From positions 1-64,000 of the forward strand of contig NZ_CADIJV010000013.1 in the NCBI RefSeq assembly GCF_902859765.1: 64,000 nucleotides of DNA, written 5' to 3'. The notes beneath the pieces were generated by a model that was given only the letters and a program-made list of their open reading frames with translations, was not told where the DNA came from and did no database searches. The DNA comes from Achromobacter pulmonis. GTDB taxonomy: Bacteria; Pseudomonadota; Gammaproteobacteria; Burkholderiales; Burkholderiaceae_B. How positions within the stretch are numbered: position 1 is the stretch's first letter; each line of letters starts with the position of its first letter. The position numbers and the translations under genes are program-made. Positions 36,795 through 45,739 of this stretch are shown piece after piece.

Positions 36795-37466
36795 CTAAAG
36801 ATAGACAAGTGTCAGGACCGCGCCGCCGATGAAGGGGGTCTCGCTCGACAGACCCAGTCGGGCGGTACTGTCCAAGGCCACCTGAACCCGCATCGTGCCC
36901 ACGAATTCGCTGCCGGATACCGGTTCCTTCGATCCGCTCGGGCTCCAGGACTCCAGGCTGCCGTCGTCATGGAAGAAGTTGCCCACCGAGGGTTGCCAGG
37001 TAACGCCTCGGTCGCTGCTGTAGATGGAGTCGGTGGGCTGCTGGTCCACTTTGAAGCCGGGCACCAGTTGCAAGGCCCAGGCGCCCATGCTGCGTCCCGT
37101 ATCGTCGCGCAGCCCATACTGCCGCGAGGGCGACCAGCTCTTGCCGCTTCCGCCGAAGAACACGATGTCTTGCGAGAATGCCACCTTCCCGGCGTTGCTG
37201 TCGCTGATGGTCAGCGCCACTTGGGATTTCGCCTCGCAGGAAATACGCAGTTCGCGGTCGAGCGTGGGCAGCAAGGTGAAGCTGTCCCTTTTCAGCGCTT
37301 TGGGCTGGATCCGCCCATAGTTGAAGGTGCCTTGTTCGGCGATCTGCAAGGCGCAGGCGGCCGGCTTGATCTGGCCCTGCACCGCGATGTTCAGGGGAAC
37401 GTCCTGTGCCTGGCTCGCCAGCGGCATGGCCGCCACGGTCCAGCAAAACAAAGTTCGGAGTTTCAT
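36795..37466 (-). CDS. DUF1120-type secreted pilin-like protein
   Basis: 223 residues with a signal peptide (MPLASQA-QDV). It has the motif QIKPAACALQ (Cys1), FNYGRIQPKALKRDSFTLLP, LRISCEAKSQVALTISD (Cys2) and the C-terminal strand GAVLTLVYL. FNYGRI and INP-like segments are shared with the neighbouring paralogues, so the four genes arose by duplication. It is probably a minor fimbrial subunit. Confidence 0.8.
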   Translation of the reverse strand: MKLRTLFCWTVAAMPLASQAQDVPLNIAVQGQIKPAACALQIAEQGTFNYGRIQPKALKRDSFTLLPTLDRELRISCEAKSQVALTISDSNAGKVAFSQDIVFFGGSGKSWSPSRQYGLRDDTGRSMGAWALQLVPGFKVDQQPTDSIYSSDRGVTWQPSVGNFFHDDGSLESWSPSGSKEPVSGSEFVGTMRVQVALDSTARLGLSSETPFIGGAVLTLVYL

Positions 37467-37520
37467 GTTCGTGTGGCCTTCAGCCTGCCGCCGTCTGTCG
37501 CACGGCGGCAGGCGTCCGGA

Positions 37521-38282
37521 TCAGAGGTAGCTGAGCGTGATGGTGGCTTCGCCACGGAACGTCAGGTTGTCGTTGAGCGTGAGTTCCGACTTCGGCGAGA
37601 TCACCGCGCCGATGACGATGTCGCCATCGAACAGCGAGGCCCTCACCGGCACGCTGGGTGTGGCCGCGTCCACGAAGGTCACGTAGTTCGAGCCGTCGGA
37701 CTTCAGTTGCGCGGCGTTCTCATCGGTGTCGGCCGCGGTGCTCCACGCGGCCCGGTCCTCGCTGGATGCGACCAGGGCCTTGACTGCCTTGCCATCGGTG
37801 GCGGCGGCGGTCGTGTAGCGGAAGTTGCGGAACTGGAACACGTAGCGGCCGATGCGGTTCGTCGCGGTCGCGACATCCACCAGGTCGTAGATGTAGCCCT
37901 TTTTCGACGCGGCGCGGATGCCGGTGGCCTTGTGATCGAGCGACTCATCGTAAGCCTTGGCGGCCTTGAGGGCGCCAGTGACCGACAGGGCCACGGCGGC
38001 ATCGCCGCCATCGCATTTGATGGACAAGGGCTGGACGATGGGGGCCAGCGGGGTTTCCGCTTTTTCCTTCAGCGAGGTCGGGTTGATCTTCTTCAGGTCG
38101 AAGGCCACCGATTTCGCGGCCGGGGTGCAACTGCCCGGGGTGATGACGCCACCCACCGCGACGTTCAGCCCGGCGGTTCCGGCGGGCGCGGACGGCGCGG
38201 CCGATGCATCGACCGAGGCCACGGCGCCGGCCGCGCAAGCCAGTGCGGCCAACAGGATCTTGCTGGATTGGAGATGGTTCAT
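37521..38282 (-). CDS. DUF1120-type secreted pilin-like protein
   Basis: 253 residues from ATG 38282; the frame is open far upstream, but this codon gives a signal peptide (SKILLAALACAAGAVASVDASA) and a GAGAG ribosome binding site. It shows VGGVITPGSCTPAAKSVAFDLKKINP, LSIKCDGGDAAVALS and the last strand ATITLSYL. About 40 percent of positions agree by eye with the next gene upstream (TGTIAPGSCTPAASALTFDM). It is a likely structural subunit. Confidence 0.85.
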   Translation of the reverse strand: MNHLQSSKILLAALACAAGAVASVDASAAPSAPAGTAGLNVAVGGVITPGSCTPAAKSVAFDLKKINPTSLKEKAETPLAPIVQPLSIKCDGGDAAVALSVTGALKAAKAYDESLDHKATGIRAASKKGYIYDLVDVATATNRIGRYVFQFRNFRYTTAAATDGKAVKALVASSEDRAAWSTAADTDENAAQLKSDGSNYVTFVDAATPSVPVRASLFDGDIVIGAVISPKSELTLNDNLTFRGEATITLSYL

Positions 38283-38329
38283 TGTTGCTCTCGGAATGTC
38301 GAAGCCTGTGCCACGCATGAATGCGCGGA

Positions 38330-39064
38330 TCAGAGGTAGTTCAGCGTGATGGTGGCGCCGCCTTCGAATTTCAGGTCGCCGGTCAGCTTCAGGTCCTTCT
38401 TGGCGAGAATGAGAGGGGCGATGAGCAGTTCGCCTTCGAAGACGCTCGCCAGCGCCGGAACGGTTTGCGCCTTCTCGTCGGAAAAGGAGACGAAATTGCT
38501 GCCGTCGCGCTTGAGCTGGGCGGTATTCCAGCCGTTCTGGTCGCTGGTGTAGGCCCAGCTGACCTTGTCGTCGCTTGTGATCACGCTGGCCTTGGTGGAC
38601 GTGGAGCCCGTGCCGCCGCCGGTGTACGTGAAGTTGCGGAACTGCATGCCGTACACGCCGATGCGCTTGTTGCCATCGGCGGGGTCGACCAGGTCGTACA
38701 GCAACGGCTCGGAGGTCGACACGCCGGCGGGATGGTTCTTCAATTCCGAATCCCATTTTGCCGGGGCGGTGGTGCTGCTGGTGACATTCAGCGCGATCGC
38801 GGTGTCGGCGGTGCAGGTGATCTTGACCTTGTTGGTCAGCGCCGGCAGCATCGTCACCTTGTCGACGTTCAGCGATTTCGGATTGATGTTCTTCATGTCG
38901 AAGGTCAGGGCGCTGGCGGCCGGCGTGCAGCTACCGGGGGCGATGGTGCCGGTGACGTTGATCTTGAAGCTGGGGGCGGCGACGGGCGCGGTCTGGGCCA
39001 TGGCGCCGATGCTGGTGATGCACGCCAGAATGGCGGCGGAGAGCGTGCTGATATGGAGTTTCAT
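38330..39064 (-). CDS. DUF1120-type secreted protein, first gene of fimbrial cluster 1 (likely major subunit)
   Basis: 244 residues from ATG 39064; the frame continues upstream without a signal peptide. The signal peptide is ISTLSAAILACITSIGAMA. It has the two-Cys pilin-like pattern (TIAPGSCTPAAS; VKITCTADTAIALN) and the C-terminal donor-type strand GGATITLNYL. As promoter-proximal gene it is the best candidate for the major subunit. An RcsAB-box-like motif lies 116 bases upstream of the start. Confidence 0.85.
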   Translation of the reverse strand: MKLHISTLSAAILACITSIGAMAQTAPVAAPSFKINVTGTIAPGSCTPAASALTFDMKNINPKSLNVDKVTMLPALTNKVKITCTADTAIALNVTSSTTAPAKWDSELKNHPAGVSTSEPLLYDLVDPADGNKRIGVYGMQFRNFTYTGGGTGSTSTKASVITSDDKVSWAYTSDQNGWNTAQLKRDGSNFVSFSDEKAQTVPALASVFEGELLIAPLILAKKDLKLTGDLKFEGGATITLNYL

Positions 39065-39179
39065 GGAGTCTGAGAAGCGGAAGTGGATGCAGGTCGGTTG
39101 TTGTGTTCCAACGCGGCGGGCGCGAGCCCTTGCGTTCATCACGGAAACTAAGGTACCAACCGGACACTGCACCGCACCA

Positions 39180-39193
39180 TCAGACGATTCCGG
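39180..39193 (+). promoter_or_regulatory. RcsAB-box-like motif, copy C (fimbrial cluster 1 promoter region)
   Basis: TCAGACGATTCCGG matches 9 of 14 positions of TAAGAATATTCCTA, and the 13-base core ATCAGACGATTCC is identical to copy A in the regulator spacer. Copies B and C also share ACC before ATCAGAC. Confidence 0.55.
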
Positions 39194-39231
39194 TACTCGC
39201 GGCGCGTAGCGAGCAGCGCGGTGTTTTGCCC

Positions 39232-40380
39232 CTACGAGGCGGGTTTCATGATGCGCGCCAGCCACGCCGCGCGCAGCGTGGCGATATGCGCCACCGTGAT
39301 GTTCGCCCACTCCAGGGGGATCAGACGCGCGGCGACGTCGGGTGCCAGCAGCGGAATCCTGCGCCGAGCCGCTTCGCTGACCTTGGCCTTCTGGTTCGCG
39401 GGCGCGTAGTACATCGCTTCGGCGAAGGCCTGTTGCGCGGGCGGGCTCAAGGAATAATTGATGAAAGCCTGGGCCGCCTCGCCGTTCGGGCGGTCGGCCA
39501 CCCGCGCGATCAGGATGGGGACGGCGATCGTGCCTTCCTGGGGCACGGTCGTGGCGTAGCCGCTGAGGCTGTCCATCTGGCTCTGGCTGCGGGAATTCCA
39601 GCCCAACGCCAACAGCGCCTGGTTGCGCGCCACCATCCAGTACTGATTGGGGCGCGGGGTCCATGTCAGGATGTTCGGCGCCAGTTTTTCCAGATAGGCG
39701 AAGGCCGCGTCGAAGCTGGTGATGCCATCGGGCGCGCCGGCCAGCCGGTTGGCGAGCGTCGTCAGCGCGATCATGCTGCCATTGACGGCCTGGTTGGTGG
39801 ACACAGTCACTTTGCCGCGGTACTTGGGATCCCACATGTCGCGCCAGCTCTTGGGCGGCTGCGCGAACGCCGACTTGGCGTACACCAGCGTCATGGAATC
39901 GTACATGGCCGGCAGCGCCCAGAAGCCCAGCTCTCGGCCCATGGACCCCAGGTCGGCCGCGTTCGGGACAAGCGTGGGATCCAGCGGCGCGATCAGCTGC
40001 TCGGCCTGGGCCAGACGCGCATTGGGCGGGTCGATGATGACGACGTCGACCCGCGGCGCCATGCGTTGCGCGCGCAATACCGCCAGGGCGTTGCGCGAGT
40101 CGCGCACGGCGTAGTAGCTCACCGTGATGCCCGGATGCGCGGCTTCGAAGGGGCGGATGACCGTGCGCATGTATTTCTGGTCGAAGCCGTCCACGCCATA
40201 AGCCATGACGGTAAGCCGTGCCGGCGCAGCCGCCTGTGCCGCCACGGGCGGCAACCCGCTACCCGCGCAGGCCAGCAGCGCCAGGGCGATGAGCCGGCGC
40301 ACGGGCGTCGGCCGCGCGTGAGAAAGGGGACGCGCCCCGGGGCGGCGCGATTCTAGAGGCGTGTCAGGCATGGTTTTCAT
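39232..40380 (-). CDS. Orphan ABC-type periplasmic solute-binding protein in a signalling operon
   Basis: 382 residues with a late signal peptide (RLIALALLACAGSGLPPVAAQA). The fold is that of the polyamine/iron/thiamine class of binding proteins (LTVMAYGVDGFDQKYMRTVIRPFEAAHPGITV; VDVVIIDPPNARLAQAEQLI). The start overlaps the stop of the RcsB-like regulator (ATGA), so it is translated with it. No permease or ATPase gene adjoins. It may feed ligand information to the hybrid kinase of the same operon; that role is inference. Confidence 0.85.
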   Translation of the reverse strand: MKTMPDTPLESRRPGARPLSHARPTPVRRLIALALLACAGSGLPPVAAQAAAPARLTVMAYGVDGFDQKYMRTVIRPFEAAHPGITVSYYAVRDSRNALAVLRAQRMAPRVDVVIIDPPNARLAQAEQLIAPLDPTLVPNAADLGSMGRELGFWALPAMYDSMTLVYAKSAFAQPPKSWRDMWDPKYRGKVTVSTNQAVNGSMIALTTLANRLAGAPDGITSFDAAFAYLEKLAPNILTWTPRPNQYWMVARNQALLALGWNSRSQSQMDSLSGYATTVPQEGTIAVPILIARVADRPNGEAAQAFINYSLSPPAQQAFAEAMYYAPANQKAKVSEAARRRIPLLAPDVAARLIPLEWANITVAHIATLRAAWLARIMKPAS

Positions 40381-41021
40381 TTGAAGACATCGTGATTGAC
40401 GCCGAACATGACCAGTTCATGGTCGGTTTCCACATCCAGTTTGCGCATCGCGGCGATCTTGTGGGTGCTGACCGTCTTGACGCTGCGGTTCATGATGCGG
40501 GCGATGTCGCCCACCGAGGTGCCCGACAGAAAATGCCGCAGCACTTCCAGCTCTTTGGGCGAGAGCCGCGCGATCCGCGCCGCCGCATCCTGCGCTTCGC
40601 GCGGATAGGCGCTGAGCGCCGTCTGCTGCCCGCTGCGGTAGACCTGGTTCTTTTCGAGTGTGCCCAGCGCCGTCAGGATCTCGGCCAGGTCGCGGCTCTT
40701 GAACAACACGCCGCTGACGCCTTCCTCGTACAAGCTGGCGACGATCACCGGCGAGGTGATCATGGTATGGATCAGGATGCGCACCTTCGGAAAATGGCGG
40801 CGCAGGTATTGCACCAATGCCAGCCCGTCGCCATAACCGTCCTCCGACGGCATGTTGTAGTCGGTGATGATGATGTCGGGCGCCAGCTCGCGCGCCTTGC
40901 AGATGAGGTCGGTGGCGTTGGTGGCCTCGCCCACGACCTGGTAGCGGGCGGCGCCTTCGAGCACGTTGCGAACGCCCAGGATCACGACTTGGTGATCGTC
41001 GGCCAGCAGGATTCGGGTCAT
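40377..41021 (-). CDS. RcsB/RocA-like LuxR-type response regulator
   Basis: 214 residues with AGGAG before the ATG. Receiver domain with D8-D9, phospho-acceptor D54 (IIITDYNMP) and the YGDGLALVQYLRRHFP run that is also diagnostic of RcsB. The output domain reads LSPKELEVLRHFLSGTSVGDIARIMNRSVKTVSTHKIAAMRKL, a LuxR/NarL helix-turn-helix (quoted partly: NRSVKTVSTHKIAAMRKL). It should receive phosphate from the HPt domain of the hybrid kinase upstream. The DNA motif found twice before the operon and once before the fimbrial genes resembles the box bound by RcsB-type regulators, so autoregulation and fimbrial control are likely. Confidence 0.9.
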   Translation of the reverse strand: MTRILLADDHQVVILGVRNVLEGAARYQVVGEATNATDLICKARELAPDIIITDYNMPSEDGYGDGLALVQYLRRHFPKVRILIHTMITSPVIVASLYEEGVSGVLFKSRDLAEILTALGTLEKNQVYRSGQQTALSAYPREAQDAAARIARLSPKELEVLRHFLSGTSVGDIARIMNRSVKTVSTHKIAAMRKLDVETDHELVMFGVNHDVFK

Positions 41022-41091
41022 GGTATCGCTCCTTGTGTGATGCGCTTGGCGAGTTGGCCTGCGGTCTGTTCGGGCTGTTTTGGGGGCGTGA

Positions 41092-44000
41092 TTACAGTTC
41101 CTTGAATTGCTCCGCGATCTGCGCCAGGGTGCTCTTGATGGCGTTTTCGAGCACGGGCGTCAGCCCATCCGTGGCGATTTTCTGTTCGAGCACGCCACAG
41201 AAGCGGGCAATGTCCTCCGCGTTGACCACGACCAGCGAGCCGCGCATGCGGTGCAGCGTCGCCACGGCCGCGGCGGGATCGCGCGCCGCCAGGGCCGCCC
41301 GCATGGCGGCCATGTCTTCGCGCATGGTGGTGTGGAAGGCCGCCCGCAGGTGATCGTCATAGAACTCCTTGGGCTTGTTCGGCGGCGGGCCGGAGAACTT
41401 GGCGCTGATGATGCGCGCGCAGGCCGTGCTGAGCGCGTCGTGCAGCGTGCGCAGGTCCACGGGCTTGACCACCCAGGCGTTCAACCCGGCGGCGAAACCG
41501 GCTTCCCGTTGCGTCTGCAGCGCGTCGGCCGTCAAGCCGATGATGGGGGCGTTGGTGCTGCGCGCGCGTAGCGTGCGCACCAGTTCGTAGCCATTCATCA
41601 GCGGCATGTTCATGTCCGTGATCAGCACGTCGAACTCGTCGCTGTTCCAGCGGGCCAGGGTTTCCACGCCATCGGCGCACAGCGTTACTTCGCAACCCAG
41701 TTCTTCCAGTTGCCGCACCAGGAGGGTCCGGTTGACGGGGTTGTCCTCGGCGGCCAGCACGCGCAATCCCAGCCTGCGCAGCCCCGCATCCGGGCGGTAT
41801 GTGCCGGGGCCGGGATCATCGGTCGTGTCCGCTTCGGCCTGCTTGGCCTCGGCCGGGGTTGGCCTGCCGCGTTGCGCCAGGGCCACCGCCTCGACGATGC
41901 TGTGCCGCAGGTGACTGGTCACGTGGATTTCGGACAGGCTCCATTGCGGTTTGTCGGGGCCGTCGGGAATGCACGACACGCGCGGTCCGCTCCACTCGAT
42001 CGGCGGCAGACGCTCGGGCAGCAGTTCCACCAGGATGCCGTCGTCCTTGAGGGGCGCGGTGTTGTGCAGGGGACGCGCGTTGGCGCCGGCCAGCGTCAGC
42101 CAGGCGCAGGTATCCTGCGCCAGGTCCGCCACCGGCGCTCGCACCCAGACCGACGAGGACGCGGCGATCTCGCCGTTGCCCACCCGGTGCGTGGCGTCGG
42201 CCGTGATCCGCAACGGCAGCCTGAACGTGAACGCGCTGCCGCGGCCCGGGCTGCTGTCCAGGGTGATGGTGCCTTGCATCAGTTCGCACAGGCTGTGGCA
42301 GATGTAGAGGCCCAGCCCGGTGCTGGGCAGGGCGTGTCCGGGCGTGGCGTGCGCCTGATAGAACGGCTGGAAAAGATGCGGTTGCTGATCGGGCGCAATG
42401 CCCAGCCCGGTATCGGCGATGTGCCATTCGAGCATGGCCTGATGCTCGCTCGTGGCCCCCAGAGTCAGGTCGACCCGGACCCAGCCGGCTTCGGTGAACT
42501 TGATGGCATTGCTGACGAGGTTGTTCAAGACCTGCTTGATGCGCAGCGCATCGCCGTAGGCATAGACCGGCACATCGGTGGCGATGGTCGAGAAGAACTG
42601 CAGGCCCTTGGCGTCCGCGGTGGCCGCATAGGCCTGCAAGATTTCCTCGGTGAGCGTGGCCGGGTCGAGCCGGTGATCCTTGAGGGTCATCTGGCGCGAC
42701 TCGATCTTGGACACGTCCAGGATGTCGTTGATCACATTGAGCAGACCGGCCGACGAGGTCTGGATGGTGCGCAGGTAGCCGCGTTGCAGGTTGGTCAGCG
42801 GCGTCAGGCCGAGCAGCTCGACCGTACCCAGGGTGCCATAGAGCGGCGTGCGGATTTCGTGGCTCATGGTCGCCAGGAACACCGTCTTGCCCGCGTTGGC
42901 GTCGTCGGCGGCGCGCTTGGCTTGCGCCAGCGCGGTCTGCACGCGTTTGTGGTCGCTGATATCGCTGAACGTGGCCAGGACCACATCCTGGCCCTGGTAG
43001 GTCAGGCGCGAGGCGCTGAAACTCAGGTGCCGGCCATTGATCTCGACTTCGCCGGTCTTGGCCGGGCTGTCGGGCGCGAAGGTGAGGCGCCTGACGATTT
43101 CCTCGTCCCCCAGCCAGTCGTCGGCCAGGCGGTTCTTGGCGACGATGCGGTGGTCGCTCACGCGCAGCGCGCAGACCGCCACGCGCGCGGCCTCGATCAC
43201 CGCGCGGTTGAAGGACTCGCTTTCGACCACCCGTTCATGGCTGGCCTGGGCCGGCCGCACCACCAGGTTGCGATGGCGCCGGTACAGCACCACACAGCCG
43301 CCCGCGCACAACAGGATCAGCGCCGCGAAAGCGGTCAACTGCCTGGGCGCGGCCTGGAAGAACTGGGTGTAGGGCACGAGGTAGCTGGCGGTCCAGCCGT
43401 CATCGCACCAGGTGGTGATGCGGGTGCCTTCCAGCCCGAAATGCACGCGGCTGTGGACTTCCTCGAGCGCGCCATGTTCGCTGGCGCCGCCTAACAGTTT
43501 GGCGCCCGGCAAAATGTCCAGGCGCTCGAAGTACACGCGGCCATAGTCCGGGTCGCCGTTGTATACGTCGCGCATTTCGATGAAGGTCGCCAGCACCAGG
43601 TCGCGCTTGGGCGTATCGGGCAGCCACAGCGCGTCCGGCAGCTCGATGGCGCTGTACACCACATAGCCGAGACGGTCCGCGCCGCCGCTGGGCAGGGTGA
43701 CGCTGATCCAGCGGTCGCCGGCCGGACTGGGGCGACTCGACTGGGTGTAGATCAGTTCGCGCACCCGGTCCGCCGACAGGGGGCAGCGCCACCAGCGGTG
43801 CACGTCGTCGGTCATGGAATCCTCGGAGCACGGCACCGAGATGCTGACTGGGCTGTTCAGGTCGAGCAGGAAGCCTTGCATGCCGGGCTGCTGCCAGGCG
43901 CTGCGATAGGTGCCATAGACGTTGGACAGCCCGGCCGCCACGGTCTGCAAGCGGCTGGCCAGATCGCCGCCGGCAGCGCTGTCATCACGCTTGACCTTGA

Positions 44001-44367
44001 TGATGTAAGGCATCGCCAGGCTTTCGCGCTGGCCCTCGTAGGTATTGGTGACAGCGTCGCTGTCGATCAGGTCGAACGAGGCCGGGCGTGCCTGCGGCGG
44101 GGCCAGCGCGAGCCGGACGGCATCGTTGCGGGTGGCGCGGGCCAGGAAGGATTCCTGGCCATGCAGGTTGGCGGCGAGCTGCTGGAAATGCGTGCGGGCC
44201 TCATTGCTGGCCAGGTGGATCAGGCCATTCACAATCCAGTAGCACAGCACCAGCATGATCACGGTAATGATCAGCGTCACGATGAAAAGCGCCTGCACCC
44301 GCAGGGAGATGCGGGCCAGATCGCCGATGGTGGCGATGCGGGTGAACCTGGGCGTTGAGCGCGGCAT
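41092..44367 (-). CDS. Hybrid sensor kinase with receiver and HPt domains (RcsC/BvgS-like phosphorelay)
   Basis: 1091 residues from ATG 44367, three bases after the stop of the preceding gene; the longer frame lies inside that gene. TM1 about 25-48, a periplasmic domain of about 300 residues that I do not recognise (four or five Cys visible), TM2 about 350-372, a PAS domain, HisKA with SHEIRTPLYG, an ATPase domain with NNLVSNAIKF and DTGLGI, a receiver with DMNMP acceptor, and a C-terminal HPt with LHRMRGSL. The presence of H1-D1-H2 means that only the separate RcsB-like regulator is needed to complete the relay. The transmitter resembles RcsC; the sensor domain does not show BvgS-type Venus flytraps. 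Confidence 0.93.
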   Translation of the reverse strand: MPRSTPRFTRIATIGDLARISLRVQALFIVTLIITVIMLVLCYWIVNGLIHLASNEARTHFQQLAANLHGQESFLARATRNDAVRLALAPPQARPASFDLIDSDAVTNTYEGQRESLAMPYIIKVKRDDSAAGGDLASRLQTVAAGLSNVYGTYRSAWQQPGMQGFLLDLNSPVSISVPCSEDSMTDDVHRWWRCPLSADRVRELIYTQSSRPSPAGDRWISVTLPSGGADRLGYVVYSAIELPDALWLPDTPKRDLVLATFIEMRDVYNGDPDYGRVYFERLDILPGAKLLGGASEHGALEEVHSRVHFGLEGTRITTWCDDGWTASYLVPYTQFFQAAPRQLTAFAALILLCAGGCVVLYRRHRNLVVRPAQASHERVVESESFNRAVIEAARVAVCALRVSDHRIVAKNRLADDWLGDEEIVRRLTFAPDSPAKTGEVEINGRHLSFSASRLTYQGQDVVLATFSDISDHKRVQTALAQAKRAADDANAGKTVFLATMSHEIRTPLYGTLGTVELLGLTPLTNLQRGYLRTIQTSSAGLLNVINDILDVSKIESRQMTLKDHRLDPATLTEEILQAYAATADAKGLQFFSTIATDVPVYAYGDALRIKQVLNNLVSNAIKFTEAGWVRVDLTLGATSEHQAMLEWHIADTGLGIAPDQQPHLFQPFYQAHATPGHALPSTGLGLYICHSLCELMQGTITLDSSPGRGSAFTFRLPLRITADATHRVGNGEIAASSSVWVRAPVADLAQDTCAWLTLAGANARPLHNTAPLKDDGILVELLPERLPPIEWSGPRVSCIPDGPDKPQWSLSEIHVTSHLRHSIVEAVALAQRGRPTPAEAKQAEADTTDDPGPGTYRPDAGLRRLGLRVLAAEDNPVNRTLLVRQLEELGCEVTLCADGVETLARWNSDEFDVLITDMNMPLMNGYELVRTLRARSTNAPIIGLTADALQTQREAGFAAGLNAWVVKPVDLRTLHDALSTACARIISAKFSGPPPNKPKEFYDDHLRAAFHTTMREDMAAMRAALAARDPAAAVATLHRMRGSLVVVNAEDIARFCGVLEQKIATDGLTPVLENAIKSTLAQIAEQFKEL

Positions 44368-44369
44368 CG

Positions 44370-45554
44370 TCAGACGGCGGGATTCCGTTTGAGGAATCCC
44401 AGCAGCAATTCGGGGGTCAGGGCGCGGGATATCAGGAAGCCCTGCGCCATGTCGCACTGCATCTTCTTGAGCTGGGCCAGTTGTTCCCAGGTTTCGACGC
44501 CTTCGGCCACCACGTTCAGCGCCAAACGCCGGCCCAGTGAAACGATGCTCTCGACCGCGGCCTGCGCGCCGTCGTCGGTAACGCAGCGGCTGATCAGGGA
44601 GCGGTCTATCTTCAGTTCGGTGAAGGGGGTGGACACCAGGTTGAACACCGAGCTGTAGCCCTGGCCCGAATCGTCCTGGGCCAGGCCGAAGCCCTTCATC
44701 CTCAGGCGGCAGGCGCCCGCGTAGTAATCGCTTATCGCATCCGTGGTCGTGCCCTCGGTCAGTTCAAAGCAGATGTCCCGCGGGTTGCCCCCCAGGCGCA
44801 TGACGTGGTCGTACAGGCGGTCCGGCAATTCGGCGTCCTGCAGCAGGTGCGTCGGCAAATTGACGGAGACTTCCACCCGGAAGTCATGCTGCTGCCAGGC
44901 GTGTTGCGCGGTAATGGTCTGTGCGAGCATCGACAATAGCAGGTCGTCTTCGAGCTCGTCCAGTATCAGGGCCGGCAGGAATTGGCCGGGCAGCAGCACG
45001 CTGCCATCGGGGCGAACCCAGCGCACCAGGGCTTCGGCGGCCACGATGGTGCCATCGCCGATCCGCATCTTGGGTTGGAACCAGGCGCGGATTTCGCCCG
45101 AGGTCAAGGCTTGCTGCAATGCGGCACGGTCGAACATCTGGCCCGATACCAGCGATTCCGCCTTGAGCCGCGAGGCGGCCTTCAGCTTGGCCACCAGGGC
45201 GATGATGGCCTGGGGCTGGGCCGGCTTGGACAATTGGTCGATGACGCGCATGCCCAGCGTCTTGGCCACCAGGCTGGCGCCGGAGATCAGGCGCTTGGGC
45301 GAGGAACTGATCACCGCCAGCAGCGGCGGGGTTTCGTAGGTGGACAGGCGCTGGATCAGCTGCACGCCGTCCAGCTCGGGCATGAGCAGATCGCTCAGCA
45401 CCAGGTCGTAGGGTTGTTGCTCCAGCAGGCGCAAGGCATGCGAGCCGTTCTCAGCGGTTTCCACATGCGCGATGCCGGCCTGGAGAAACAGGTTTTTCAG
45501 GTACTCGCGCTGCAATAGTTGGTCGTCGACGATCAGGACGCGATAGGACAACAT
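44370..45554 (-). CDS. REC-EAL response regulator, c-di-GMP phosphodiesterase (RocR-like)
   Basis: 394 residues from ATG 45554; upstream frame is unconserved. The receiver (1-125) has D10-D11, acceptor D55 (VLSDLLMPELDG) and the SKP lysine. The EAL domain has E174-A-L, VNLPTHLL, CFELTEGT, KIDRSL, AEGVET and QGFLISRAL, so the catalytic set is complete. Loop 6 reads DDSGQGYSS instead of DDFGxGYSS; the Phe-to-Ser change is odd in a loop that couples dimerisation to activity. As the first gene of the phosphorelay operon it parallels RocR in the Pseudomonas RocSAR system, where it opposes fimbrial gene expression. Confidence 0.92.
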   Translation of the reverse strand: MLSYRVLIVDDQLLQREYLKNLFLQAGIAHVETAENGSHALRLLEQQPYDLVLSDLLMPELDGVQLIQRLSTYETPPLLAVISSSPKRLISGASLVAKTLGMRVIDQLSKPAQPQAIIALVAKLKAASRLKAESLVSGQMFDRAALQQALTSGEIRAWFQPKMRIGDGTIVAAEALVRWVRPDGSVLLPGQFLPALILDELEDDLLLSMLAQTITAQHAWQQHDFRVEVSVNLPTHLLQDAELPDRLYDHVMRLGGNPRDICFELTEGTTTDAISDYYAGACRLRMKGFGLAQDDSGQGYSSVFNLVSTPFTELKIDRSLISRCVTDDGAQAAVESIVSLGRRLALNVVAEGVETWEQLAQLKKMQCDMAQGFLISRALTPELLLGFLKRNPAV

Positions 45555-45676
45555 GGCTTGTAATCTCCAAGGGGGCGGCCCGGCTCGTCCAGGACGGAAC
45601 GGGCCGAGCGGTAATGGCGTGCACGCGTCGGCGGTCGGCAGTCCGCCATTAGAGCGATCCATGACCAAGCCCGGTA

Positions 45677-45690
45677 TCAGACGATTCCTA
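45677..45690 (+). promoter_or_regulatory. RcsAB-box-like motif, copy A (phosphorelay operon spacer)
   Basis: TCAGACGATTCCTA matches 11 of 14 positions of TAAGAATATTCCTA. It lies 123 bases upstream of the REC-EAL start and is inverted relative to copy B. Confidence 0.6.
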
Positions 45691-45739
45691 ATCGACGGCC
45701 GGAAGGGCACGGCGTTTCGACGGCCTGGCGGTGGCGCTT

